Source of the DNA: Clostridiales bacterium UBA1728
GTDB lineage: Bacteria; Bacillota; Clostridia; Oscillospirales; Oscillospiraceae
Length of the DNA: 64,000 bases
Direction of reading: 5' to 3'
Assembly (NCBI GenBank): GCA_002315975.1
Contig: DCIK01000005.1
Span: 56,812 to 120,811, forward strand
The position numbers were made by a program, and so were the translations under genes. Below the pieces are notes generated by a model. That model was given only the letters and a program-made list of their open reading frames with translations, was not told where the DNA came from and made no database searches. Below are positions 24,539-33,221 of this stretch, piece by piece; positions within the stretch are counted from its first letter, which is position 1, and the number at the start of each line of letters is the position of its first letter.

Positions 24539-25427
24539 GAATGCCATGGTTACCATCTGCGGTCGGCCCAACGTGGGCAAGTCCACGCTGACCAACTGCC
24601 TTGTGGGCGAGAAGATCGCCATCGTCAGCAACAAGCCCCAGACCACCCGCAACCGCATCACCGCCGTGGTGGAGCACGGGGAGACCCAGTTCGTCTTTAT
24701 GGACACCCCCGGCTTCCACAAGCCCCGGAACCGTCTGGGCGACTATATGGTGGGCGTGGTGCGCTCCTCTGTGGCCGATGTGGACGCGGTGCTGCTGCTG
24801 GTGGAGCCTGTGGCCAAAATGGGCAAGCAGGAGGAGGAGCTCATCAGATCCTTCAGCGAGAGCGGCGTGAGCGTAATCCTCTGCATCAACAAAATCGACA
24901 GCGTGGAGCCTGCTTCCCTGCTGGAGGTTATCGCTCTCTATGCCAATGCTTTTGATTTCAAGGCCATTATCCCTATCTCCGCCAAAACCGGCGAGGGCGT
25001 GGAGGAGCTGCTGAGTGAGCTGGACAGGTATGCCCAGAGCGGCCCCGCGCTCTTCCCCGAGGGCATGGTCACCGACCAGCCCGAAAAGCAGGTGGTGGCG
25101 GAGCTCATCCGCGAAAAGCTCCTTACCTGCCTCGATCGGGAGGTTCCCCACGGCACCGCGGTGGAGATCACGAAGTTCTCCGAGCGGGACGGCAGCAACG
25201 GGGAGCCTGTCATTGATGTGGAGGCCACCATCTACTGCGAAAAATCCAGCCACAAGGGCATCATCATCGGCAAGGATGGCGCCATGCTCAAGAAGATCGG
25301 CGCTCTGGCCCGCCACGACATTGAGGAGTTCATGGGCACCCGCGTCTTTCTGCAGACCTGGGTCAAGGTCAAAGAGAACTGGCGCGATTCTCAGGCCCAG
25401 CTCCGCAACTTCGGCTTTAACGACTGA
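24528..25427 (+). CDS. era: GTPase Era
   Basis: 299 residues, normal length. GTPase motifs: G1 GRPNVGKSTL, G2 with KPQTTRNRI, G3 DTPGFHKP, G4 NKID. The C-terminal KH domain has IIIGKDGAMLKKIG. Era binds the 3' end of 16S rRNA and assists 30S assembly, which fits its fusion with ybeY in one transcript. Confidence 0.96.
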   Translation: MITKNAMVTICGRPNVGKSTLTNCLVGEKIAIVSNKPQTTRNRITAVVEHGETQFVFMDTPGFHKPRNRLGDYMVGVVRSSVADVDAVLLLVEPVAKMGKQEEELIRSFSESGVSVILCINKIDSVEPASLLEVIALYANAFDFKAIIPISAKTGEGVEELLSELDRYAQSGPALFPEGMVTDQPEKQVVAELIREKLLTCLDREVPHGTAVEITKFSERDGSNGEPVIDVEATIYCEKSSHKGIIIGKDGAMLKKIGALARHDIEEFMGTRVFLQTWVKVKENWRDSQAQLRNFGFND

Positions 25428-25636
25428 TACTGAAGTCTGATAGAAAGCTTTCATCCGAAGCGGCCGATTTTCCGCCCTGCTTTGTCAAGGTTTTGCCAAT
25501 ACAGAAAGTATTGCCTGCGACATCTTCCTCACAGGACAAAAAATCTGCTCGCTTCTCTGTTAAACCTTCTTATCAGATATCAGTACGACCATTTTTTCCC
25601 GCCCATACCCCGCCTTTAAGCGGGCATACTCTCCCC

Positions 25637-25738
25637 ATGGACAAGGATATCTTATGGGAGCTCTTCCGCGACACGGGAGACATTACGGCCTTTCTGCTCT
25701 ACAGAAGGGCAAAGAGCGGGGAGAAGGACGGGGCATAA
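25637..25738 (+). CDS. YqzL-like small protein
   Basis: 33 residues: WELFRDTGDITAFLLYRRAK matches the pattern of YqzL (W-x-F-x-x-T-G-x-x-x-x-Y/F-L-L), a tiny protein of unknown role found between era and recO in many Firmicutes. The location, between era and recO, is exactly right. There is no clear ribosome site before the ATG, so the start is uncertain. The stretch 25428-25636 holds nothing else I can support. Confidence 0.7.
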   Translation: MDKDILWELFRDTGDITAFLLYRRAKSGEKDGA

Positions 25739-25787
25739 GCTCTGTCCGCTCCCGTCAGGACTATTTACATAATTCGGTAGACATAAC

Positions 25788-26525
25788 ATGTATAAAACCC
25801 TGCGCGGCCTTGTGCTGCGGGAAGTGAAATACAAGGAGTCCAGCAAGATGCTCACGGTGCTCACCGAGGAGGGAAAGCTCTCCTGCGAGGGGCGGGGAGC
25901 CATGCGCAAGGGTTCCAAAATTGCGGGCGCGGCCCAGCAGCTCACATGGAGCGAGCTGACGCTTTTCGAGAACCGCGGACGCTATACCCTCACGGAGGCT
26001 TCGGTACTGGAAGACTTCTCCGCACTGCGGGAGGACTTTTCGGACTTTGCGCTGGGGGTCTACTTCGCCGAGCTTTTAGAGGCGGTCAGCGATGAGGAGT
26101 ACCCCAACCCCGCTCTGCTGACGCTGGGGCTGAACGCGCTCTATGCCCTCTCGCGGAAGCTCTACGGCGCGGAGCATATCAAGGCCTGCTTTGAGCTGCG
26201 CCTTTGCTCTCTGGCGGGCTTTGCCCCGGAGCTGACGGCCTGCGCCGTCTGTGGGGAGCAGAACATTGAGCGTCCCCGGCTGAATCTCCGGGGAGGCGTG
26301 CTGCACTGCGCCGAGTGTGCCTGTGAGGGGCGAAGCGTCCAGCTCTGTGCCGCCTCTCTGGCTGCCATGCGCCATGTGGTTCATGCGGACGCCAAGAAAA
26401 TGTATTCCTTCACGCTGGACGAGCCCTCCACTGCCCGTTTCCATTATGCCGCCGAGGAGTTCACATTATGTCAACTTGACCGGGGCTTCGGCACGCTGCA
26501 ATACTGGAAGAGTTTGCAGATATAG
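25788..26525 (+). CDS. recO: DNA repair protein RecO
   Basis: 245 residues. RecO works with RecR to load RecA at single-strand gaps. The N-terminal OB domain (YKTLRGLVLREVKYKESSKML...TEEGKLS) is followed by a helical domain with zinc cysteines CAVCGE and CAEC (about 152-185). Length is normal. The ribosome site is weak. The gene ends directly in a tandem repeat (26524 on). Confidence 0.92.
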   Translation: MYKTLRGLVLREVKYKESSKMLTVLTEEGKLSCEGRGAMRKGSKIAGAAQQLTWSELTLFENRGRYTLTEASVLEDFSALREDFSDFALGVYFAELLEAVSDEEYPNPALLTLGLNALYALSRKLYGAEHIKACFELRLCSLAGFAPELTACAVCGEQNIERPRLNLRGGVLHCAECACEGRSVQLCAASLAAMRHVVHADAKKMYSFTLDEPSTARFHYAAEEFTLCQLDRGFGTLQYWKSLQI

Positions 26526-26684
26526 GCTTCCCCTTTGGGGAAGCTGGCACGGCGAAGCCGTGACTGAAGAGGTAGGCTTCCCCTTTGGGGAAGCTGGCAC
26601 GGCGAAGCCGTGACTGAAGAGGTTCCCAGTACCTCTCCTGCCGCTGTAGCGGCACCCTCCCCAAAGGGGAGGGCAAGTGGATTT
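26524..26684. repeat. Tandem family B repeat, 50-bp unit twice plus remnant
   Basis: A 50-bp unit, beginning aggcttcccctttggggaag and ending actgaagaggt, occurs twice without change (26524-26573 and 26574-26623), followed by ctgccgctgtagcggca and ccctccccaaaggggaggg. The first unit overlaps the last bases of recO. Perfect identity indicates a recent duplication. Confidence 0.9.
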
Positions 26685-26707
26685 TCCCTTTCTGAAAGGA
26701 TTCTGAT

Positions 26708-29077
26708 ATGACATTATTCGAAAAATCCTGCATCACGCTGGAGCTGCCGCGGGTGCTGGAGATGCTCTCTGCCATGGCCTCCTCCGAGGCGGCCAAGGAC
26801 AACTGCCTGCGCCTGAGCCCTGCCACAGAGCGGGGCGAGGTGGAGCGCCGGCTGGAGGAGACCGATGCCGCCAAAAAGCTTTTGGCCTACAAGGGCAGCC
26901 CCTCCTTCACCCATCTGAAGGATGTGCGCGGCGCTGCTGCCCGGGCGGACATGGGCGGCCTCCTGAACACCCGGGAGCTGCTGGATATTGCGGCGCTGCT
27001 GTCGACTGCCCGCAGTGTGCGCTCCTACGGCCTCTCCGCTGAGGAGCACAGCTGCATTGACCATCTCTTTGCCACGCTGCAGGTCAACCGTTTTTTAGAG
27101 GAGAAAATTACCACCTCCATTCTCTCCGAGGATGAGATTGCCGATAACGCCTCCCCCGAGCTGGCGGATATCCGCCGGAAAATCCGCGCTGCCTCCGCCC
27201 GGGTGCGGGATGCGCTGCAGAAGATCATCTCCTCCCCCTCCATGCAGAAGATGCTGCAGGACAGCATTATTACCACCCGCTCCGACCGCTTTGTGGTACC
27301 TGTGAAGAGCGAGTACAAGGGCAGCGTACCCGGTCTGGTGCACGATGTGTCTGCCAGTGGTGCCACCTTGTTTGTGGAGCCCATGGCCGCAGTGAAGGCC
27401 AACAACGAAATCCGGGAGCTGAAGGCAAAGGAAAAGGCGGAGATCGAGCGCATCCTCTTCGAGCTCAGCGCCGAATGTGCCGCCCACCGGGAGGACATCG
27501 ACACTGACTGCGCCGTGCTCATCACCTTAGACGGCATCTTCGCCCGGGGCAGACTCAGCGATGCCATGGACGGCTGCTCTCCGCTGCTATCCGATAGGGA
27601 GATTCACCTGCGCCGTGCACGGCACCCGCTGCTGCCCAAGGATACCGCCGTGCCCATCGATGTGGAGCTGGGCAACGGCTACGACTCGCTGATTATCACC
27701 GGCCCCAACACCGGCGGCAAGACCGTTACCCTCAAGACCATCGGTCTCTTAATCCTCATGACCCAGTGCGGTCTCCACATCCCCGTGGGCGAGGGGAGCA
27801 GCTTGCCGGTGCTGGAAAATGTGCTGGCGGACATCGGCGATGAGCAGAGCATTGAGCAGTCTTTGTCCACCTTCTCTGCCCATATGCGCACCATCGTGCA
27901 GATTTTAGAGGACTGCGGGGAGCGCAGCCTCCTCCTCTTCGATGAGCTGGGCGCGGGCACCGACCCCACCGAGGGCGCGGCGCTGGCCATCGCCATATTG
28001 GAAAAGAGCCGCTCGCTGGGCAGTCTCATTGCCGCCACCACCCATTACAGCGAGCTGAAGGTCTACGCCACCAACACCGCCGGGGTCATGAATGCCTCCT
28101 GCGAGTTCGATGTGGAGACTCTGCGCCCCACCTATCGGCTTCTGCTGGGCATACCCGGCAAGTCCAACGCCTTCGCCATCTCCCGCCGTCTTGGACTGGG
28201 AGAGGACATCATCGAGGATGCGCAGACACGGGTGGGCGTGTCCTCCGCGAAGTTTGAAGAGACCATCGAAAAGCTGGAGCAGGCCCGCCGCCTGCTGGAT
28301 CAGGACAGAATGGAGGAGGCCAGACTTCGCCGGGCCGCCGAGGAGGAGGCCAAAAAGTCTGCCCGCCTCCGCGCTGAGCTGGAGGTCAGGCTGGACAAGG
28401 CTCAGGAGAAGGCCAAGCGCGAGGCCGAGCGCATCCTTGCCGATGCCCGGCAGGTGGCGGAGACCACCTTTCAGGAGCTCAGCCGCATCAAGGAAGAGAG
28501 CGTCAGCGGCGGCGACCATAAGAAGAATAACGAAGCCCGCGCCGAAGTGCTGCGCCAGCTCAACGAGGCCAGAAGCAGCCTCCGCAGCGTCCGGGAGGCG
28601 GAGGAAAACCGCGTCTCCTCCCGGGCTGTAAAGGTGGGCGATGTGGTGGAGGTCAAGGCCATGGGCGGCGCCCGCGCCACCGTGGAGGAGATCAGCGCCG
28701 ACAGGGTGCTCAAGCTCCGCAGCGGCATCCTGAGCCTGACGGCTAAAGAGGATGAGGTCATCCTGCTGGACAATGTGAAGCCCCAGCGCCCCGCCGTTTC
28801 CTCCGGCATGAAGGTGGCGCTTCGCACCGAGTCCACCTCCTCCGAGCTGGACATCCGGGGCATGGAGACCATCGAGGCCATTCCCGTGGTGGAGCGCTAT
28901 ATCGATGCCAGCGTCCAGGCAGGGCTGGAGAGCGTCCGCATTATCCACGGCAAGGGCACCGGAGCCCTCCGCACTGCCGTGCAGCAGTGCCTGAAAAAAA
29001 TGAAGCAGGTCAAGAGCTATCGTCTGGGTCGCTACGGCGAGGGCGAAACCGGCGTGACCGTGGTGGAATTGAAGTAA
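26708..29077 (+). CDS. mutS2: Endonuclease MutS2
   Basis: 789 residues, full length. MutS core and clamp, then the ATPase: Walker A GPNTGGKTVTLKTIGL (about 335-350), Walker B LLLFDELGAGTDPTEGAALA and the H-loop TTHYSELK. A long coiled coil (about 515-620) leads to the KOW-like part and the C-terminal Smr nuclease domain with LDIRGM and HGKGTGALR. MutS2 suppresses recombination and, in Bacillus, rescues stalled, collided ribosomes. AAAGGA precedes the ATG. Confidence 0.96.
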   Translation: MTLFEKSCITLELPRVLEMLSAMASSEAAKDNCLRLSPATERGEVERRLEETDAAKKLLAYKGSPSFTHLKDVRGAAARADMGGLLNTRELLDIAALLSTARSVRSYGLSAEEHSCIDHLFATLQVNRFLEEKITTSILSEDEIADNASPELADIRRKIRAASARVRDALQKIISSPSMQKMLQDSIITTRSDRFVVPVKSEYKGSVPGLVHDVSASGATLFVEPMAAVKANNEIRELKAKEKAEIERILFELSAECAAHREDIDTDCAVLITLDGIFARGRLSDAMDGCSPLLSDREIHLRRARHPLLPKDTAVPIDVELGNGYDSLIITGPNTGGKTVTLKTIGLLILMTQCGLHIPVGEGSSLPVLENVLADIGDEQSIEQSLSTFSAHMRTIVQILEDCGERSLLLFDELGAGTDPTEGAALAIAILEKSRSLGSLIAATTHYSELKVYATNTAGVMNASCEFDVETLRPTYRLLLGIPGKSNAFAISRRLGLGEDIIEDAQTRVGVSSAKFEETIEKLEQARRLLDQDRMEEARLRRAAEEEAKKSARLRAELEVRLDKAQEKAKREAERILADARQVAETTFQELSRIKEESVSGGDHKKNNEARAEVLRQLNEARSSLRSVREAEENRVSSRAVKVGDVVEVKAMGGARATVEEISADRVLKLRSGILSLTAKEDEVILLDNVKPQRPAVSSGMKVALRTESTSSELDIRGMETIEAIPVVERYIDASVQAGLESVRIIHGKGTGALRTAVQQCLKKMKQVKSYRLGRYGEGETGVTVVELK

Positions 29078-29134
29078 GCGCCGCTCTTAGAATACGAAGA
29101 GGCTGTATATTCATCCAAAAAAACCGGAAAGCTG

Positions 29135-29163
29135 TTGACGCTACAGGGAAATTATGTTATCCT
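29135..29163 (+). promoter_or_regulatory. Sigma-A promoter of the HPr gene
   Basis: TTGACG (29135-29140), 17-bp spacer, TATCCT (29158-29163), about 65 bp before the HPr start. Confidence 0.7.
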
Positions 29164-29227
29164 ATAGCTGCATATACGGACAGTACATAATCATTTTCAA
29201 AATACTTAACAGAATGGAGCGGCGAGT

Positions 29228-29491
29228 ATGGTTAGCAAAGAAGTCGTCATCAACAATCAGGTTGGACTGCACGCCCGTCCGGCAACCTTCTTCATTCAGA
29301 AGGCCAACGAATTCAAGTGCAGCATTTGGGTCGAGAAGGACGAGCGCCGTGTGAACGCCAAGTCCCTGCTGGGTGTCCTCTCTCTGGGCATCGTCAAGGG
29401 CACCGCCGTCAACATCATTGCCGACGGCAGCGATGAGGAAGAGGCCATCTCCACCCTTATGACTCTGGTCGATTCCGATTTTTCCGAGTAA
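29228..29491 (+). CDS. ptsH: Phosphocarrier protein HPr
   Basis: 87 residues. The phosphotransfer His15 sits in GLHARPA and the regulatory Ser46 in AKSLLGVL, both in their standard positions. HPr carries phosphate from enzyme I to PTS permeases; Ser46 is the target of HPr kinase in carbon control. No enzyme I gene is adjacent, so the name ptsH is by family; a Crh-like role is less likely because His15 is present. It has its own promoter and terminator. Confidence 0.93.
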   Translation: MVSKEVVINNQVGLHARPATFFIQKANEFKCSIWVEKDERRVNAKSLLGVLSLGIVKGTAVNIIADGSDEEEAISTLMTLVDSDFSE

Positions 29492-29510
29492 TTTCCCACA
29501 ACGAGTAAGC

Positions 29511-29547
29511 AAGGGCGTGTTCCTCCTGTGAGCACGCCCTTCTTTTC
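29511..29547 (+). terminator. Terminator of the HPr gene
   Basis: Stem aagggcgtg with cacgccctt (29511-29541), followed by tcttttct. It lies between HPr and the uvrC ribosome site. Confidence 0.8.
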
Positions 29548-29567
29548 TGCAAAAAGGAGCGTCCCCT

Positions 29568-31397
29568 ATGGCAAACCACCTTCCCGAGCTGCGGGAGAAG
29601 GCCAATCGCCTGCCCCTGCTGCCGGGTGTCTATATCATGCTGGATGAGCAGAGCGAGGTCATCTATGTGGGCAAGGCCAAGAAGCTCAAAAACCGGGTGA
29701 GCAGCTACTTCCACGGGGAGCATCTGCCCAAGGTGGCGGCCATGGTGTCCCATGTGGCGGACTTCCATGTGATCATTGCCGAGAGCGAGTTTGAGGCACT
29801 GGTGCTGGAAAACTCCCTCATCAAGCTCCACAAGCCCCACTATAACATTCTCCTGAAGGATGATAAGGGCTATCCCTTCATCCGTCTGGATCAGAAAAGC
29901 CTTTATCCCCGCATGAGCCTCACCAACCGCGCCGCCGACGACGGAGCCCGCTACTTCGGCCCCTTCGGCTCCCGGGGACAGAGCAACGCCATCATCGATG
30001 CCGTCAGCAAGGCGCTGGGCCTGCCCGACTGCTCCCGGCAGTTTCCCCGAGACATCGGCAAGGGACGGCCCTGCCTCCAGTACCAGCTGGGAGCCTGCCG
30101 GGGCTGGTGCCGGGGGGAGCCCTCCCAATTGGAATATTCTCTGGCCATCGCCCAGCTTACCCTCATTTTAGAGGGGCGCAGCAGCGAGGTGGGGGAGAGC
30201 ATCAGAGCCGAAATGGAGCAGGCCTCCGAGGAGCTCAGATTCGAGGACGCTGCCAGACTCCGGGATCGCTACCGCGCCGTGTCCACGCTGGAAAACCGCC
30301 AGCGGGTCATCGCTGCAGCCCACAGCGATACCGATGCCATCGCCCTGGAGCGGGGAGCCAAGGCCTGCTTCGCCGTCCTCCACTACACCGAGGGCGACCT
30401 GACAGGCAAGGACTACTCCCTCTTTCCCGATCCCATGGAGGACAACGCCGAGGCGCTGTCGGAGCTGCTGCGCCAATATTATGTAAACCGAAATCCCATG
30501 CCCTTCATTATCCTGCTGCCCTTCGAGATTGAGGACAGCGAGGACATAGCCCGCTTCCTCACGGAGCAGGCGGGGCATAAGGTGAGTGTAGAAATTCCCC
30601 AGCGGGGGGACAAGGCCGCCTTTGTGGAGAAGGCCCGGGTCAATGCCCGGGAGGAAATCCTCCGTGCCACCACCCAGGAGGAGCGGCACTCCAACACCGC
30701 GGAGTGGCTGCAAAAGGCGCTGGGACTTCCGGAGCTGCCTCACCGGATGGAGGCCTATGACATTTCCAACACCGGCGACAGTGATATTGTCTCCTCCATG
30801 GTGGTCTATGTGGACGGTAAGCCGAAAAAGAGCGAGTACCGCCGGTTTAAGATGAAGACCGTGGAGCATCAGGACGACTACGGCTCCATGCAGGAGACCA
30901 TCACCCGCCGCTTCACCCACTATCTGGAGGGCGACGGCAAATTTGCCGAAAAGCCCGACCTGCTCCTCATCGACGGCGGCGCAGAGCACGCAGGAGCTGC
31001 GGAGAGTGCATTGAGCGCATTGGGGCTCAGCTTCCCGGTCTTCGGCATGGTCAAGGACGACCGGCACCGAACCCGGGCGCTCATCAATTCGCAGAGTCAC
31101 GAGATCGGCATCCAGAGCAATCCCGCCGCCTTTGCCCTCATTGGCCGGATTCAGGAGGAGGTTCACCGCTTCGCCATCGAGTACCACCGGAAGCTCCGGG
31201 ACAGCGTGGGAGCCTCTACGCTGGAGAAAATCGAGGGCGTGGGCGAAAAACGCCGTCAGGCTCTCATGAAGGCCTTCGGCAGCATCAAAAACATCAAAGC
31301 CGCAGAGCTCTCCGAGCTGGAGAATGTGGTCAACAGGCCCACGGCGCTGGCGGTTTATAACTACTTTCATCAGGAGGAAGCACAGTCATGCGAGTAA
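29568..31397 (+). CDS. uvrC: Excinuclease ABC subunit UvrC
   Basis: 609 residues. Performs both incisions in nucleotide excision repair with UvrAB. Domains: N-terminal GIY-YIG nuclease (LPGVYIMLDEQSEVIYVGKAKKLKNR, about 19-44), a Cys-containing region (CLQYQLGACRGWCRG), a UVR motif (about 205-235), the RNase H-like 5' nuclease with AYDISNTGDSDIVSSMVV and LLLIDGG, and a C-terminal helix-hairpin-helix pair (LEKIEGVGEKRRQALMK). All are complete. It overlaps rsmD by 10 bp. Confidence 0.96.
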   Translation: MANHLPELREKANRLPLLPGVYIMLDEQSEVIYVGKAKKLKNRVSSYFHGEHLPKVAAMVSHVADFHVIIAESEFEALVLENSLIKLHKPHYNILLKDDKGYPFIRLDQKSLYPRMSLTNRAADDGARYFGPFGSRGQSNAIIDAVSKALGLPDCSRQFPRDIGKGRPCLQYQLGACRGWCRGEPSQLEYSLAIAQLTLILEGRSSEVGESIRAEMEQASEELRFEDAARLRDRYRAVSTLENRQRVIAAAHSDTDAIALERGAKACFAVLHYTEGDLTGKDYSLFPDPMEDNAEALSELLRQYYVNRNPMPFIILLPFEIEDSEDIARFLTEQAGHKVSVEIPQRGDKAAFVEKARVNAREEILRATTQEERHSNTAEWLQKALGLPELPHRMEAYDISNTGDSDIVSSMVVYVDGKPKKSEYRRFKMKTVEHQDDYGSMQETITRRFTHYLEGDGKFAEKPDLLLIDGGAEHAGAAESALSALGLSFPVFGMVKDDRHRTRALINSQSHEIGIQSNPAAFALIGRIQEEVHRFAIEYHRKLRDSVGASTLEKIEGVGEKRRQALMKAFGSIKNIKAAELSELENVVNRPTALAVYNYFHQEEAQSCE

Positions 31398-31933
31398 TTA
31401 CCGGTACTGCCCGGGGCAGAAAGCTCCGGGAGCCTGCCAATATGGATATCCGCCCCACCACCGATCAGGTGAAGGAGGCTCTTTTCAACATCGTCCAGTG
31501 GGATCTGGAGGGTCGCAGGGTGCTCGACCTCTTCTCCGGCACCGGTCAGCTGGGCATCGAGGCTCTGTCCCGGGGCGCTGCCTCCTGCCTCTTTTTAGAC
31601 GAGAGCAAGCAGGCAGTTGACATAATCAAGGAAAATGTGGAGCGCTGCGGCTTCACCAATGCCAGGATTCTCCGCACCGACTCTCTGGGCTATCTTCGCA
31701 GCGGAGAGAAGTTTGATATGATCTTCATCGATCCTCCCTACGGCAAAGGGCTGGAGCAAAGGGCTGTGGAGCTGATAGAAGAATTTGACATTCTCTCTCC
31801 GGGTGGTATAATGACCGTAGAGACCCGCCGTGAAACCCCGTCCCCCGTCATCCGTGAGGGCTACGGCACGGCAAAGGAATATTGCTACGGCAAAATCAAG
31901 CTCACTGTGATCACAAGAGGAGTAGAGACATGA
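31388..31933 (+). CDS. rsmD: 16S rRNA (guanine966-N2)-methyltransferase RsmD
   Basis: 181 residues. AdoMet motif VLDLFSGTGQLGIEALSRGA and the catalytic DPPY motif (FIDPPYGK) are present, and the start MRVITGTARGRKL is typical. It modifies G966 of 16S rRNA. Overlaps uvrC upstream and coaD downstream (ATGA), the common rsmD-coaD pair. Confidence 0.95.
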   Translation: MRVITGTARGRKLREPANMDIRPTTDQVKEALFNIVQWDLEGRRVLDLFSGTGQLGIEALSRGAASCLFLDESKQAVDIIKENVERCGFTNARILRTDSLGYLRSGEKFDMIFIDPPYGKGLEQRAVELIEEFDILSPGGIMTVETRRETPSPVIREGYGTAKEYCYGKIKLTVITRGVET

Positions 31934-32418
31934 AAACAGCCATTTTAGCCGGCAGCTACGACCCCATTACCAACGGTCATCTGGACATCATTCACCGGGC
32001 CGCCAAGCTCTTCGACAAGGTCGTAGTGGTGGTGGTCTTCAATACCGCCAAGCACTCCCTTTTTACCGTGGAGGAGCGTATGGAGCTCATCCGCACCGTC
32101 ACCACCGACATCCCCGGCGTGGAGATTTCCTGCTGGGACAAGCTGCTGGTGGACTTTGCCGTGAAGTACGAGAATCCCGTCATTGTCCGCGGTCTGCGGA
32201 GCATCACGGACTTTGAGTACGAGTTCCAGATGGAGATGTTCAACAAGCACCTGAGACGGGATGTGGAGACCGTCTTCCTGGCCTCCAGCGAGAAGTACAC
32301 CTACCTCTCCTCCAGCGCCGTCAAGGAGCTGGCCTACTACGGCTCCGATCTGAGCGAGTACGTGCCTGCCCCCATCCGGCAGATTGTTGCCGAGCGGGGA
32401 CTGGGGCCCAATCAGTAA
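31930..32418 (+). CDS. coaD: Phosphopantetheine adenylyltransferase
   Basis: 162 residues. Makes dephospho-CoA from 4'-phosphopantetheine and ATP, the fourth step of CoA synthesis. GSYDPITNGHLDII carries the nucleotidyltransferase TxGH-type motif and YLSSSAVKELA the ISSTxVRE-like motif. The start at 31930 is chosen because it overlaps the rsmD stop by 4 bp and gives the normal N-terminus MKTAILAGSYDP; a longer in-frame start lies inside rsmD. Confidence 0.95.
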   Translation: MKTAILAGSYDPITNGHLDIIHRAAKLFDKVVVVVVFNTAKHSLFTVEERMELIRTVTTDIPGVEISCWDKLLVDFAVKYENPVIVRGLRSITDFEYEFQMEMFNKHLRRDVETVFLASSEKYTYLSSSAVKELAYYGSDLSEYVPAPIRQIVAERGLGPNQ

Positions 32419-32442
32419 AAAGGAAATACAACAATTACCAAT

Positions 32443-32473
32443 AAAACTGCGGCCATATGGCTGCAGTTTTATT
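32443..32473 (+). terminator. Terminator of the uvrC-rsmD-coaD operon
   Basis: Stem aaaactgc with gcagtttt (32443-32470) and inner ggcc/atatgg pairing, followed by atttctt. Confidence 0.75.
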
Positions 32474-32554
32474 TCTTGTTACCGAAAATGCCTTGAAGTA
32501 ATCCGCGCTTTCGGCTACACTACCCATGTTAATGTGTGCAAAGGAGATTTTTTC

Positions 32555-33118
32555 ATGGCTATGGAAAGCAGCGCTCTTGAGATTATTGAAGGGCTTTATA
32601 AAATGGTGGCAGAGGCCTGGGGTGTGCCCATCGGCAACGAAAAGTGCATTGTGGAGCGGGAAGTGGTTCTGAGTATGCTCGACGAGCTGAAGGCCTGCCT
32701 GCCCGTGGAGATCGCCGAGGCTCGCCGTCTGGTCAGCAGCCGCACCGAGTATATGAACTCCGCCAAGAAGGAGGCCGAGGCTCTCCGCCAGCAGGCTGAG
32801 GAGCAGGCTCGCGCCATTCTCGATAAGCAGGTTATCATGCAGGAGGCCAGACGCCGCAGCGAGGAGATGCTTGCCTCCGCCGAAACGCGCAGCCGTGAGC
32901 TCCGCAGAGTGGCCAGCGAATATGTGGACGATGCCCTTCGCCGCACCGAGGAGGCCATGGCCGATGCGCTGGGCAATGTCCGCGCCACCCGTGCCCGCTT
33001 CGTCACCCTCACCGGCGGCACCATGCCCGTGGAGAGCGAGCCCGCGGAGGAAGCTCCCGTTGAAGAGGCCAGGCCCACTCCCACCTTTGTGGAGATTGTC
33101 CCCGACGTGGAGGAATAA
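32555..33118 (+). CDS. Coiled-coil protein of unknown function
   Basis: 187 residues, not assigned to a named family. The region from about residue 45 to 140 is a continuous charged coiled coil (EARRLVSSRTEYMNSAKKEA, EEQARAILDKQVIMQEARRR) similar to stator-stalk proteins of ATPases and to DivIVA-like proteins. The C-terminal tail is Pro/Glu-rich and disordered. No membrane segment. AAGGAG stands 8-10 bases before the ATG. Similar proteins sit near coaD in other Clostridia as I recall, sometimes labelled ATPase subunit-like, without proof. Confidence 0.7.
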   Translation: MAMESSALEIIEGLYKMVAEAWGVPIGNEKCIVEREVVLSMLDELKACLPVEIAEARRLVSSRTEYMNSAKKEAEALRQQAEEQARAILDKQVIMQEARRRSEEMLASAETRSRELRRVASEYVDDALRRTEEAMADALGNVRATRARFVTLTGGTMPVESEPAEEAPVEEARPTPTFVEIVPDVEE

Positions 33119-33150
33119 GCCCGGCACCCTCCTCTTTCCGGAATCCTTGC

Positions 33151-33204
33151 TTTAGCCTCGCAGAGTTTGCGAGCCGCAGCTCGCAAAAAAATCAAATCAT
33201 TTTT
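33151..33204 (-). repeat. Partial TIR element (right part only)
   Basis: Read on the minus strand, aaaaatgatttgattttttt, gcgagctgcggctcgc and aaactctgcgaggctaaa match copy 3 at about 44456-44511 nearly base for base. The terminal repeats and the left hairpins are missing. It ends four bases before the ribosome site of the next gene. Confidence 0.75.
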
Positions 33205-33221
33205 ATGTAAGGAGTATTGCC

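Noticed and set aside
26524..26684. Possible CRISPR array
   Set aside because: Only two directly adjacent identical units without spacers; family B hairpins. The same holds for 60099-60229.
32384..32554. Longer N-terminus for the coiled-coil gene, starting inside coaD
   Set aside because: It would cross the coaD terminator, while ATG 32555 has a good AAGGAG site.
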